Positions 43,546 through 52,830 of a stretch of DNA of 64,000 bases are shown here, one piece after another. The position numbers and the translations under genes were made by a program. The notes beneath the pieces were generated by a model. The model was given only the letters and a program-made list of their open reading frames with translations. It had not been told where the DNA came from and did not search any database. Position 1 is the stretch's first letter; each line of letters opens with the position of its first letter. The stretch is from JAAYZM01 sp964510785 (GTDB taxonomy: Bacteria > Actinomycetota > Actinomycetes > Actinomycetales > Cellulomonadaceae): contig CAZECM010000002.1 in assembly GCA_964510785.1 (NCBI GenBank), positions 1-64,000 on the forward strand, given 5' to 3'.

Positions 43546-44970
43546 GTGGTCGAATACCCTCGCGGTTTCCTGATCTCCCGGACGCAGGTCCCCCCGCCTG
43601 AGCACTACGAACCGGGACCCGTGTTCCCTCACTTCTACCTCGACCCCCGATCGACCGTCGAGTGGGCGGGCAACGCCGAAGCAGGTGGTGTGGTGGTTCT
43701 CGGCATCTGCGTCCCCGTGGTCGGCTCGCTCGAACGTGGCCAGGTCGCCGAGGCACTCCTCGCCGCGTGGCGTGAGGGTGAAAGCCACCTCCTCACGCTC
43801 ATCGAGAGCCTCGCCGGTCGATACGTCGTGCTGTTCGGGACGGGTTCTCGGCTGCGGGTCGTCCAGGATGCCACCGCGATGCGGTCGGTCTGCTACGCAC
43901 GCCGCGGAGGGGTCGTTGCCTCGCACGCGGGCCTCGTCGAGCTAGCGCTCGGTGGGAAGCCAACACCGAGGGAGACGCCCTACGTGCACGGCTACCCCGG
44001 GAACCTCACCGGGTTTCATCGCTCCCGAGTGCTCACGGCAGGAACGCTGTACGAGATCGACTCGGCACGTGTCCGCCGGCACTGGCCACGGCGACCTCTC
44101 AGGCACATACCCGCAGAGCACTCCGCGGAGATGGTCATCGCCCATGCAACCAGAGCGCTTGCCGAGGTCCTCGCCACCAGATCGGTTCGACTCGAACTCA
44201 CACCAGACACACGCGGCCGAGTAGCGCTTGCGTGCCTGACCTCGGTAACGGGTGGCCGCGGCACCTTTTCGCTCTCGAGGACTGGACCAGACGAGGGCTG
44301 GAACGATGTCACGACGCAACTCAGCCAGCGCAGCGGACTGCCCCATGAGGACCTAGAGCTTCCCAGCTCCAACGCCTCCGCTCGCTTCCTGCTCGCTGGG
44401 AGTGCAGCGACGGAACCGAGCTGCCCGCCTCCGTCTGGGCTCAACTGGCCCGACGACACGGGGACCGTTCTTGTTCCCAGCACGTTGACACTCAGCGGTC
44501 TCGCACGCCGTGCGCTCCAGCATCTCCCCTCACAACCGCCGCTCAGCGCTGAATCGATGCTCTCTGCACATCGCTATCCCGAAGACACACCCGACGTGCT
44601 CACCCAACCGTCAGCGGCACTGATGAACGCGGCACCTTCAGCGTGGTCCGCGTTCAACGAGTACATCGACACGACAGGATTCAGCGAGACATCCGGAGTG
44701 ATCCCCCCTCACGACCAGTTCTTCTGGGAGCACCGTATGACCACATGGCACTGCGAAACCCTCCCCTCCTGGGACAACTATGCGGAGCCCTTCTGCCCCT
44801 TCAATGCAAGGATCACCGTCGAGGCACTACTCGCTGTCCTTCCGGACCATCGCGACCAAGATGACGCCCTTCACCGCATCGTCTCGTCCATCGCGCCCGA
44901 GCTAGCTGCCGTCTCGCCATACCCCGAGCCCGGAGGACCCGGGGGCGGCCCGGTAGGCGGGTCGCTGTGA
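43546..44970 (+). CDS. degenerate asparagine-synthetase-like protein
   Basis: A 474-residue protein of uncertain function. The N-terminal part (LIESLAGRYVVLFGTGSRLRVVQDATAMRSVCYA then GGVVASHAGLVEL) resembles the glutaminase-type domain of class-B asparagine synthetases, and the C-terminal WDNYAEPFCPFNARITVEALLAVLP matches the end of their synthetase domain. There is no N-terminal nucleophile Cys (the protein starts MVEYPRG) and the ATP loop SGGxDS is not seen, so neither half-reaction should work. Such homologues are frequent in polysaccharide clusters. Start GTG, leaderless. It is followed 31 bases later by a two-domain glycosyltransferase. Confidence 0.65.
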   Translation: MVEYPRGFLISRTQVPPPEHYEPGPVFPHFYLDPRSTVEWAGNAEAGGVVVLGICVPVVGSLERGQVAEALLAAWREGESHLLTLIESLAGRYVVLFGTGSRLRVVQDATAMRSVCYARRGGVVASHAGLVELALGGKPTPRETPYVHGYPGNLTGFHRSRVLTAGTLYEIDSARVRRHWPRRPLRHIPAEHSAEMVIAHATRALAEVLATRSVRLELTPDTRGRVALACLTSVTGGRGTFSLSRTGPDEGWNDVTTQLSQRSGLPHEDLELPSSNASARFLLAGSAATEPSCPPPSGLNWPDDTGTVLVPSTLTLSGLARRALQHLPSQPPLSAESMLSAHRYPEDTPDVLTQPSAALMNAAPSAWSAFNEYIDTTGFSETSGVIPPHDQFFWEHRMTTWHCETLPSWDNYAEPFCPFNARITVEALLAVLPDHRDQDDALHRIVSSIAPELAAVSPYPEPGGPGGGPVGGSL

Positions 44971-45001
44971 CAGCCGACGGGCTGGTAACTTCACACGCAC
45001 C

Positions 45002-47491
45002 ATGACCAAGGACCTCCACCCCGGTCGCGAAGCACCCCGCGGCCCAGTTCTGGAGCACCTGTCCGCAGTGGCAAGCGAAGCGGGACCTCGGGCAGCCTTG
45101 AGCACGGCACTTCGCACGCGGTCCAGCGCCTACCGCCACGTGTTCGCAGCGCTTGCCAGCAGCCGGGAACTCACCTACGCGCAAGTGGTCGCCGGTGAGG
45201 TCCCTGCCACGTGGCACTATGGCTGGCTCGGGACGCTTGCCCGCAGCATCGCTCTCCAGGAACTGTACGAGGACGACCACATGGTGTCGATTCCTCTTCT
45301 TCGGGAGGCCATACGAGGACTGAGTTCCCAAGTCACCATGCCGCACCGAGAACTACTTGCACAACTCTTTCTCACTCATGGGATGTTCTCTGAAGCTCGT
45401 GAATTGTTGGCAGGCGATGACCGTCTTCGACGAAAAGAGTGGGGCTATCTCCAAACAGACCTTCTCAATCCGTTCGGGCGTTCACCATTCAGAGATCCCG
45501 AAGAATGGTGGCGTAGATTCACAGAGTTCTTCACCTCTGGTGGATTCTATGCTCCCACATTGACCGGAGGCGGTGCAGCACCCTTTGATCGTCTTGGAGT
45601 TTCGCGCATCGCAGGTGCAGCGGACGGTCCACTCGTGACGGTCGTAATGACCTCATTCCAGCCGGAACGCGAACCGCTGCTTACAAGCGTCCGGTCCATC
45701 CTTGAGCAGACGTGGCAGAACCTCGAGGTTGTACTCGTTGACGACCATTCTTCACCAGAATATCTGGATGTGCTCGAGGAGGCGTCCGCGCTGGACAGTC
45801 GCATTCGACTCCGACGCTTGCCCCACAATGGCGGCACGTATCTCGCGCGCAATGAGGGTATTCGATTAGCTAACGGAGAGTTCGTCACGGGACAAGATGC
45901 CGACGACTGGTCGCATCCGCAGAGGATCGAGCAGCAGATCGCACCACTGCTCGCCGACGGGACCATCGCGGGTTCACGAGTCCGCAGCGTAACGACCAAC
46001 GACGACCTCGTCATCAATCGACCGGGCTTTACCGCCACACGCCCCAATCCTTCAACGCTAATGTTTGCGCGCGAAGCTGGCATACGGCTCGGTGGGTTCC
46101 TACCAGCACGTAAGGCCGCAGACTCGGAGTTTCACGCACGCCTCGACGCGGCGTCGACTCGGCCAGTTGTCACCCTCGGGGATTCACCACTCACCGTGGT
46201 CAGGATCCGTACGAACTCTCTGTCACGCTCAGACTTCCGCCTGGGCTGGTCTCACCCCTCTCGTCGAGCCTTCGTCGACATGTACCGCTACTGGCACTCG
46301 ATCTCTCCGAGCGAGCGCCTCCGTTCGCGCGAAGAGAGGCCCGCATTTCCTCTTCCGTCAAGGATGCAGGTCAAGCCAAGCCAGCACCGCACCCTGGACA
46401 TCACTCTCGTCGGGGACTTTCGCCCACGAAACCAACGATCTTCCGCGCTGATCTCCGAAGCCGCCGACCTCGCGCGGCGAGGACTGTCGGTGGGTGTCAT
46501 GCATCTCGAGGACCCGACGTACCCCACCGGGCGCAAGGACTCGCTCGCACCCGAGCTGCTGGACATACTGCACCGCGGCGTCGTCTCCCGCGTGCTCGAG
46601 GACGACGCCATCCGGACCCAGCTCGTCGTCATCCGCGACCCCGCCCTCCTCACGCTTCCGCCTGGAGAACCCTTTTCGCTGGAGCCCGCCAGAGTCGTAG
46701 TCATCGCAGACACGCCACCCTCCTCTCCGTCGCTCAGATCGGCCCGCTACGACACCGATGACATCTCAGAGGTGATCGAAGACCTCTTCGGGGTACGAGC
46801 CACATGGGCAGCGAGCAACACTGATCTGTACGGAATGCTGCGGACGGCGGTACAGGTCGACGAGCTCACCAGTGCGCCGCTTCCCTTGCACGTCGACACT
46901 CGACCCTGGGAGATGACCCGCGGTCGCTTTCGCTCATCGCGACCGGTGATCGGACGCGCGGCTCCTGATACACCTCTGTCGTGGCCAGCCGACGCAGCGG
47001 AGCTACAAGACGCGTACCCGATCGACCACGAGTACGACGTTCGAGTTCTCGGAGGCATCCGTACACCAGAACACATCGTCGGTAAGGACGAAGTGAGGCG
47101 AGGGTGGACGGTGTTCACGCCCTCGGAGATCTCACAGGCTGTATTCCTCAAGTCCATCGACTTCTACGTCGACTTCCCGCACCACTCCACCCGCGACCTC
47201 ACCGAAGCGACCGTCCTCGAGGCGATGGCTGCGGGCTGTGTCGTAGTGTTGCCCCCCGAATACGGGAACCGCTACGGCGCTGCAGCAGTCTACTCGGAGC
47301 GCGGCAAGGTAAGAACCACGATCGCCACCCTCTATCAGGACCCGGCAAGCTATCGATCCCAGTCACGTCGAGCTGTCGACTTCGTGGCGAACCATCATTC
47401 AGGCGATCTCGCCTATCAATCGCTCGTCAGCCTTTTGGAAGAACCTGGACCGATCAACTCGAGCGACGACGGAGTACGGCGAGGCGACTGA
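45002..47491 (+). CDS. two-domain glycosyltransferase (GT2 plus GT-B-like)
   Basis: An 829-residue protein. After an alpha-helical N-terminal region (about 1-210), a GT2 domain (about 213-420) has VTVVMTSFQPEREPLLTSV, VLVDDHSS (with the Asp pair) and GQDADDWSHP (DXD-like). The C-terminal part (about 460-829) resembles the donor half of a GT-B enzyme: DITLVGDFRPRNQRSSALI and TEATVLEAMAAGCVVVLP. It could build a disaccharide unit by itself. The GC content dips near 45300-46100. Its 3' end overlaps the convergent methyltransferase by 38 bases. Confidence 0.82.
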   Translation: MTKDLHPGREAPRGPVLEHLSAVASEAGPRAALSTALRTRSSAYRHVFAALASSRELTYAQVVAGEVPATWHYGWLGTLARSIALQELYEDDHMVSIPLLREAIRGLSSQVTMPHRELLAQLFLTHGMFSEARELLAGDDRLRRKEWGYLQTDLLNPFGRSPFRDPEEWWRRFTEFFTSGGFYAPTLTGGGAAPFDRLGVSRIAGAADGPLVTVVMTSFQPEREPLLTSVRSILEQTWQNLEVVLVDDHSSPEYLDVLEEASALDSRIRLRRLPHNGGTYLARNEGIRLANGEFVTGQDADDWSHPQRIEQQIAPLLADGTIAGSRVRSVTTNDDLVINRPGFTATRPNPSTLMFAREAGIRLGGFLPARKAADSEFHARLDAASTRPVVTLGDSPLTVVRIRTNSLSRSDFRLGWSHPSRRAFVDMYRYWHSISPSERLRSREERPAFPLPSRMQVKPSQHRTLDITLVGDFRPRNQRSSALISEAADLARRGLSVGVMHLEDPTYPTGRKDSLAPELLDILHRGVVSRVLEDDAIRTQLVVIRDPALLTLPPGEPFSLEPARVVVIADTPPSSPSLRSARYDTDDISEVIEDLFGVRATWAASNTDLYGMLRTAVQVDELTSAPLPLHVDTRPWEMTRGRFRSSRPVIGRAAPDTPLSWPADAAELQDAYPIDHEYDVRVLGGIRTPEHIVGKDEVRRGWTVFTPSEISQAVFLKSIDFYVDFPHHSTRDLTEATVLEAMAAGCVVVLPPEYGNRYGAAAVYSERGKVRTTIATLYQDPASYRSQSRRAVDFVANHHSGDLAYQSLVSLLEEPGPINSSDDGVRRGD

Positions 47492-48524
47492 CTCCCTCAT
47501 CGACGCGCTCCAGGTCAAAGTCACCCATCCACGACTCAACGACCTCCCGCTCATCCTCTCGATCACTGTCGTCGAGGAGGATCACCGCCGTCTCACTCAG
47601 GCGCGGCGCGAGAACGCGCATCGCGGCCATCCGAGCGTACGGACCTGTCGACTCCGGCGGCCCATCCACGATGAGAAGGTCGATATCGCCTACGTCGTCG
47701 AACACCTTCGCGTCGTACCACGGCGTATCGCTCACCTCGGGAGGCTGAACGACGAGTGGTGCGATACGGAGGTCGACCTGGTCCGTCAGCCCATGGCGCT
47801 CGAGTGCCACCTCGGTCAACGCCCCGTGCTCAGCCAGGTGATCGATGGACACCAGCCGACTGCCCTTCAGGTTCTCCAAAAGATATCCGAGCCAGACGGT
47901 GGAAGTACCACTCCCGAGTTCGAGCACAGTTCGAGGAGGGTACTGATTGACGATATCGACGAGGTGCGCAAGTGCACGGGGGTCCATCGCCGACCCGCTG
48001 GGGGCGGGAAGCAACGCGCGAGCACCGACTCGGTCCGTGTACTGCAACAGTGCCGCAATCTCCGGGAGTTCACTACGGGGTGCAATCGGCTCCATCCGGA
48101 CACCCGGCTGCTGAAGAACCTCGCGATGACGAGTTACTGCATCTGCCCGCTCAGTCTCAATCGCCGCAAGCACCTTCCGGCTGATGTCACTGAAGCTCTG
48201 CTCGGCCAAGCGCTCACTCGTGCGGAGCTTGCTCACCGTCCGGTGGGTCGACCCCGTCGCGGCCTGGATCCGACGGGTCCTACGGCGCACGGTCCTCAGA
48301 TATCCCTCCGCGGAGCGGAGCCTGCCGTTCATCGAGACCAACCGCCGCTCGAGGAGCCTCACCCTCGCCCGAAGATCAAATGAGAGAAGAACCACCCCTG
48401 CGACGAGCGCAGTAATCAGGGCGACCGACACCCACTCGTGACCCATCGCCGATGCGGCAGCGCTGACAAGCACCAGAACTGCCAAGATGGCTGAAACGCC
48501 CTTGCGCCGTCGAACGACATCCAC
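47454..48524 (-). CDS. membrane-anchored SAM-dependent methyltransferase
   Basis: A 356-residue class I methyltransferase. Two N-terminal hydrophobic segments (about 12-30 and 33-52) anchor it; a helical coil (about 55-140) follows. The Methyltransf_24-like domain (about 170-345) has motif I TVLELGSGTSTVWLGYL, the acidic loop LVSIDHL, and the metal-type IDLLIVDGPP. It may methylate a sugar in the wall polymer. An upstream TTG at 48569 is possible, but the GTG at 48524 follows GGAGG by 5 bases. It depends on ahcY for SAH clearance. It converges on the glycosyltransferase. Confidence 0.8.
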   Translation of the reverse strand: MDVVRRRKGVSAILAVLVLVSAAASAMGHEWVSVALITALVAGVVLLSFDLRARVRLLERRLVSMNGRLRSAEGYLRTVRRRTRRIQAATGSTHRTVSKLRTSERLAEQSFSDISRKVLAAIETERADAVTRHREVLQQPGVRMEPIAPRSELPEIAALLQYTDRVGARALLPAPSGSAMDPRALAHLVDIVNQYPPRTVLELGSGTSTVWLGYLLENLKGSRLVSIDHLAEHGALTEVALERHGLTDQVDLRIAPLVVQPPEVSDTPWYDAKVFDDVGDIDLLIVDGPPESTGPYARMAAMRVLAPRLSETAVILLDDSDREDEREVVESWMGDFDLERVDEGVSRLAVLRRRSS

Positions 48525-48808
48525 CGAAGCCTCCGTAGGGGTTGGGGCCGGCTGCGCGGCCAGGAGCAAGACTAACGCGCCGCCGCTCGCATCCGCCGAG
48601 GGGGTCGTGGCAGAGGGCGCCGCCGCTGGTGGGAAACACTCACCAGTGCAGTTCCGGCCATTTGACCATGCTCGAGCTAGGCGTCAGTATGTGACGTCGA
48701 GTCCTTGACGACCCACTCAGGACTGCGACCCTGGGAGTGTGTACGCCCGATCTGAGCACCTCCCTGCACATCGGGTTCCAGATCCTAGGCCGTTAACACG
48801 AGGAGATC

Positions 48809-50136
48809 ATGGCGGGCAGTGATACTCGGTTGGTTGCGCCTCGTGGTCCGACGACTTCGAGTTTTCGCCCCGACATCGAAGGCCTGCGCGCCGTAGCGAT
48901 CGGCCTCGTGCTGATCTACCACGCGGGGATCAAGTACGTTCCTGGCGGATTCGTCGGGGTCGACGTGTTCTTCGTCATCTCCGGGTTCCTCATCACCGGG
49001 TTGCTGATCCGTGAGGTCGAGCGCACCGGTCGCGTCTCGTTGTCGCAGTTCTGGGCGCGGCGCGCCAAGCGACTGCTGCCCGCCAGCGCACTCGCCCTGG
49101 TCGCCACGGCCATCGCTTCTTGGCTCGTCGTGCCGGCGACGCACTGGCGGGACTTCGGCGGGGACGTCTCGGCGGCTGCCCTCTACGTGGTGAACTGGCG
49201 ATTCGCCGCCCAGGCGATCGACTACAACGCCGAGGGTGCTGGCGTATCGCCCGTGCTGCACTTCTGGTCCCTCGCGGTCGAGGAACAGTTCTACCTCGTC
49301 TGGCCGCTGCTCATCGTGGCCGTCGTCGTCCTGGCGCGCCGATGGCGACGCGCGCAGCTCCGCGTCGTGCTCGCGGTGGCGATCGCCGCCGTGATCGTGC
49401 CGTCATTCCTCTGGTCGATAGCGTTCACCTCAACCGATCCCGACGTCGCGTTCTTCGTCACGACGACGCGACTGTGGGAACTCGGCATCGGGGCCGCGGT
49501 AGCCATCGGGGCGAAGCTGTGGCCGCGCATCCCCGGCCCCATCGCGCTCGCGCTCGGATGGCTGGGGGTTGCGGCCATCGTGTTCGCCGCGCTGCAGTTC
49601 ACCTCAGAAACCCCCTGGCCCGGTGCGGGCGCACTCGTCCCCACCCTCGGTACCGCCGCAGTCATCGTCGCCACCACCGGGCGCGCCTACGGAACGCTGG
49701 GAGTCGGTCGGCTGCTCGGACTGCGCCCCATGGTGTGGATCGGCGGGCTCTCCTACTCCCTCTACCTGTGGCACTGGCCGTTCCTCGTGCTGGGTGCCGC
49801 TCACTTCGGCGAACTACGCAACCGCCACGCAGTGCTCCTCGTGCTCGCCTCCGGCATCGTGGCCTGGCTCAGCCTCAAGCTCGTCGAGAACCCCATCCGG
49901 TTCTCACGACCCATCGCCGCCTCGCCCCGCCTCGCACTGTCACTCGGAGGCAACTTCACACTCCTCGGTGCCCTCGCCGGCGCCGTACTGGTCCTGTCCA
50001 TCCCCGCCACGACCACCGCCGCCACCAGCGCCACCCCCGGCGCCCGGTTCCTCGACACACGCGAGTACCAGGCCCTCACAGTCGAACTCTCCGAGATCGA
50101 CACCACCGACCTCCTCGTACCCAGCCCCACCGACGC
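48809..50136 (+). repeat. exact 1,328-bp direct repeat, copy 1
   Basis: This segment is the same, base for base as far as could be read, as 52831-54158 (offset 4,022). It begins at the ATG of the acyltransferase and ends within codon 443, near the membrane/SGNH domain junction. Flanks on both sides are unrelated. No terminal inverted repeats or target duplications are seen. Confidence 0.9.
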
Positions 50137-50905
50137 CGGCCGGGATCTACCCGACGCGCAGCGAGACGGATGCGTCACGCCGCAAGACGAGCGCGAGGTA
50201 CGAGTCTGTGAGTACGGCGATCCCGCTGGGAAGGTCACAGTCGCGGTAGTGGGCGACTCGAAAATCCTTCAGTGGCAGACGGCGTTGGCCAGCATCGCCG
50301 ACCAGCAAGGTTGGCGGATGCTCACCTATTTCAAGTCGGCGTGCGCGTTCGCGGAGCCCGCCTACGAGTTCACCGAAGAGCGTCACGAACGGTGCGCCGA
50401 GTGGAACTCTGACGCGATGGAGCAGATCCTCGCCGAAGCACCTGACGCTGTCGTGACCTCCGGGCGGGGAGTGTTCGACGGGACCACCGAGGACGGCGAC
50501 GACATGCCCGGCGCTCGCATGATCGCCGCCTGGTGGGATCGACTCCTCGGTGCGGGAATCCATGTCATCCCGCTCCTCGACAACCCCTCGCCGTCATTTC
50601 AGGTGTTCGAGTGCGTCGAAATACATCCTGAACAGCTCTCCGAGTGCGCGTTCGACCGCAAGAAGGCGATCGCCAGTTCTGGCGCCCACTACCAGCTGCT
50701 CGCCGCGGAACTCACGGAGGTAGACCAGATTATCGACATGACCGACATCGTGTGCCCGGGGGCGGTTCGCTGTCCCGCAGTCGTCGGAAATGTCCTCACC
50801 TATCGTCAGGGTTCACACCTCACGCGAACCTATGTGGATTCCATGACGGATGCCCTCGCGGAGAGACTGGCCCCGATCGTGATCGCCGCCTCCATAGACC
50901 GCTAG
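48809..50905 (+). CDS. OafA/YrhL-type acyltransferase with C-terminal SGNH domain, copy 1
   Basis: A 698-residue membrane O-acyltransferase. The N-terminal acyltransferase_3 domain (about 15-410, ten or so spans) has PDIEGLRAVAIGLVLIYHAG (catalytic His) and FFVISGFLITGLLI. A C-terminal SGNH hydrolase-fold domain begins near 440 with VVGDSKILQW (Ser484) and ends with YRQGSHLT, whose His has Gln three residues before where Asp is usual. It would acetylate a surface glycan. GAGGAG precedes the ATG. The first 443 residues are the same as copy 2; the remainder is only about half identical. Confidence 0.92.
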   Translation: MAGSDTRLVAPRGPTTSSFRPDIEGLRAVAIGLVLIYHAGIKYVPGGFVGVDVFFVISGFLITGLLIREVERTGRVSLSQFWARRAKRLLPASALALVATAIASWLVVPATHWRDFGGDVSAAALYVVNWRFAAQAIDYNAEGAGVSPVLHFWSLAVEEQFYLVWPLLIVAVVVLARRWRRAQLRVVLAVAIAAVIVPSFLWSIAFTSTDPDVAFFVTTTRLWELGIGAAVAIGAKLWPRIPGPIALALGWLGVAAIVFAALQFTSETPWPGAGALVPTLGTAAVIVATTGRAYGTLGVGRLLGLRPMVWIGGLSYSLYLWHWPFLVLGAAHFGELRNRHAVLLVLASGIVAWLSLKLVENPIRFSRPIAASPRLALSLGGNFTLLGALAGAVLVLSIPATTTAATSATPGARFLDTREYQALTVELSEIDTTDLLVPSPTDAGRDLPDAQRDGCVTPQDEREVRVCEYGDPAGKVTVAVVGDSKILQWQTALASIADQQGWRMLTYFKSACAFAEPAYEFTEERHERCAEWNSDAMEQILAEAPDAVVTSGRGVFDGTTEDGDDMPGARMIAAWWDRLLGAGIHVIPLLDNPSPSFQVFECVEIHPEQLSECAFDRKKAIASSGAHYQLLAAELTEVDQIIDMTDIVCPGAVRCPAVVGNVLTYRQGSHLTRTYVDSMTDALAERLAPIVIAASIDR

Positions 50906-51051
50906 ACGTACCCAACGCGGCGCAAGAGGTTCTCACTCAGAGGCTTGAGGCACGTTCACGACCTGGACAAGGTTCACTGCATCTTGGCGACTACGCAACA
51001 GTGCGGCCCTCGAACTCGCGCCAGACAAGACCAAGTAGGAATGGTGCCAAC

Positions 51052-51078
51052 GAGGTCAGGCTCAGTCGGCCTCTTTTT
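51052..51078 (+). terminator. rho-independent-type terminator of acyltransferase copy 1
   Basis: GAGGTC and GGCCTC form a 6-bp stem with one G-T wobble around a 10-base loop, followed directly by TTTTT. It lies about 150 bases past the stop of copy 1. Confidence 0.65.
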
Positions 51079-51168
51079 CAATATATGTGAAGCGTGACCG
51101 CCACCGCCACGCGGCGCCAGCGACAACAATTCCACCGCTCGTCTTTACAACGATCTCTCCGCGTCCAG

Positions 51169-52620
51169 TCATGCATCCCTGCTGGCCTGCCCGTGCTTCA
51201 CAACGCCGCGAAAAAGGCGTCTAAAGGGCCGATCCGCGTGAGCCTTTCCAGGCTCTAGCGTGAGTTCGTGTGGGTCCGACGGTCTAGATTCGACACTTGA
51301 GCTCTTGTGCGCCACCAACATTGGCCGCCGATTATTGCGGGGGTCAGCGTCGTCGTCACAAAAGCCGAGGTGGTGAAACTCGCTGAACCCTGCCCTGGAT
51401 AGGCGATCTTGGACAAGATCTAGATCGCAATTGGAGTTGCCCTCGAAGTATAGAGTCTCACGAGTTACGGCGCCTAGCAACTTGTAGAGACGTTCCGGGT
51501 CCTTCACGTGCCCTTCGATTGCCAGGGCGAACACGATATCGTGGACCCCGACAACTGACTCGTTAAGGTGGTCAATGTCTCCAGACCTAAACTCGATGTT
51601 TTCCACGTTCGCGAATGCAACAATGTCATTGGCGGTGTCGACCTTGTCGACATCGTACTCAATTCCGAGCCCGCGCGACGGTCCATAGTTGGACGCTTGG
51701 AGTAGCATCGCGCCCGCGTTCGAACCTAAATCAAGAAGCGAGCGACCGCTAATCTTCTCTCTCGTAGCACCGAACCTAGCGAGCCTTTTAGATGCGTCGC
51801 GCTGCGCTTTGTGCGGTTCTACTTCGTAGCCGGGCACTGAGAACGCGCAGTAGGCGACACCTTGCGTACGCAGCTGGTGCCGCCCTTCGCGGCGCCGAAA
51901 CGACCCAGACACGTCGACCAGCCTCGAGTAGAGATCCTTCTGGGGGCGCGCCGAACACGCTCGATCGATGATGGCCCGCAGTTCGTCCGCATTCGCATCG
52001 AGTGACCGATTACCGTCCAGGACGTGGACCTGGGCCCCTCGCCTCTCAAGCTCCTCCGCAGCTATTTCCGTCATTCGCAATGCAGACTCAATTGTTGACC
52101 TAATCGTGTCGTCATCGACGTCGAGGTAGATATTCGGAATTACGGCCCTCTGCCGCGACCGAGAAGCGATGACCTCTGGGCGTGCTCGAATTATTACGGC
52201 TAGATCCGGAAGCGGCACAAGACGGAAGTACTCACGACTGACCTCTTCGACCTCGCCTGACCAAGCAAACAAGCTCGAAGCGCGATGAAGAAGTAACTCA
52301 TCGTCGACCACGACGCGATCCAGTCCAGCTCGTACCAGTTGGTCGTAGTCAGAGCACGTACGCCGAAAGATCAGGAGTGAGTTGAGTACCATTGAAGGCT
52401 TTCCCCCACTTAGCCCTAGGGCCTTAATGCAGAACTCAACCAACTCGCGGATCTCTGGCCGATCCATGGCCTTCGAGATCTCGGCCGACGTCGGCTTGGA
52501 GATCTGGAGATCTCGGACTTCTTCACCGGTGAGCCATGGGCGGCCAACCCGGTCCTCCTTGATCTGTCGGAGGATCGCTGACTTGCCCACGCCGGATGGT
52601 CCGAAGACTTCGATTCGCAC
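51169..52620 (-). CDS. P-loop kinase-like/SAM methyltransferase fusion protein
   Basis: A 483-residue fusion. Residues 1-222 form a P-loop domain of the nucleoside/nucleotide-kinase kind: Walker A GPSGVGKSA (7-15), a VVVDDELL strand (103-110) and RARPEVIASRSRQR (145-158) like a lid. Residues 240-430 form a class I methyltransferase domain with motif I LLDLGSNAG (295-303) and the acidic loop IEYDVDK. The C-terminal 50 residues are polar. GC is clearly lower than neighbours, suggesting transfer. It has a leaderless GTG start. It lies alone between the two duplicated acyltransferase genes and on the opposite strand. A known family for the whole protein is not recognised; the target (a sugar, a lipid or a nucleotide) is unknown. 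Confidence 0.75.
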   Translation of the reverse strand: MRIEVFGPSGVGKSAILRQIKEDRVGRPWLTGEEVRDLQISKPTSAEISKAMDRPEIRELVEFCIKALGLSGGKPSMVLNSLLIFRRTCSDYDQLVRAGLDRVVVDDELLLHRASSLFAWSGEVEEVSREYFRLVPLPDLAVIIRARPEVIASRSRQRAVIPNIYLDVDDDTIRSTIESALRMTEIAAEELERRGAQVHVLDGNRSLDANADELRAIIDRACSARPQKDLYSRLVDVSGSFRRREGRHQLRTQGVAYCAFSVPGYEVEPHKAQRDASKRLARFGATREKISGRSLLDLGSNAGAMLLQASNYGPSRGLGIEYDVDKVDTANDIVAFANVENIEFRSGDIDHLNESVVGVHDIVFALAIEGHVKDPERLYKLLGAVTRETLYFEGNSNCDLDLVQDRLSRAGFSEFHHLGFCDDDADPRNNRRPMLVAHKSSSVESRPSDPHELTLEPGKAHADRPFRRLFRGVVKHGQASRDA

Positions 52621-52626
52621 AGCGAG

Positions 52627-52632
52627 AGCGTA
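52627..52632 (-). promoter_or_regulatory. -10 box of the kinase-methyltransferase fusion, leaderless type
   Basis: TACGCT on the minus strand is 6 bases before the GTG at 52620, with no ribosome-binding site in between. Confidence 0.5.
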
Positions 52633-52830
52633 TCAAGGCGACCGTCAGGCGATCTGCTTGGACGCTTCATCCGCTCTGCTCCTGCCGACTACAGGGGCAC
52701 CGGGCGCAGGAGTGTGTCCCCGGCAGACCAACTTGACCCTCAGGCAGGCTCACGCAAGTATGCGACTCCGTCTCCTCGAAGCGGTCGGAGAGACTCGCTC
52801 TGCGAACATGAGGAGTCGGGGGGTGTACCG

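Noticed and set aside
52714..52830. In-frame upstream extension of acyltransferase copy 2
   Set aside because: The 39 extra residues are absent from copy 1, which begins at the same ATG with a good ribosome site.
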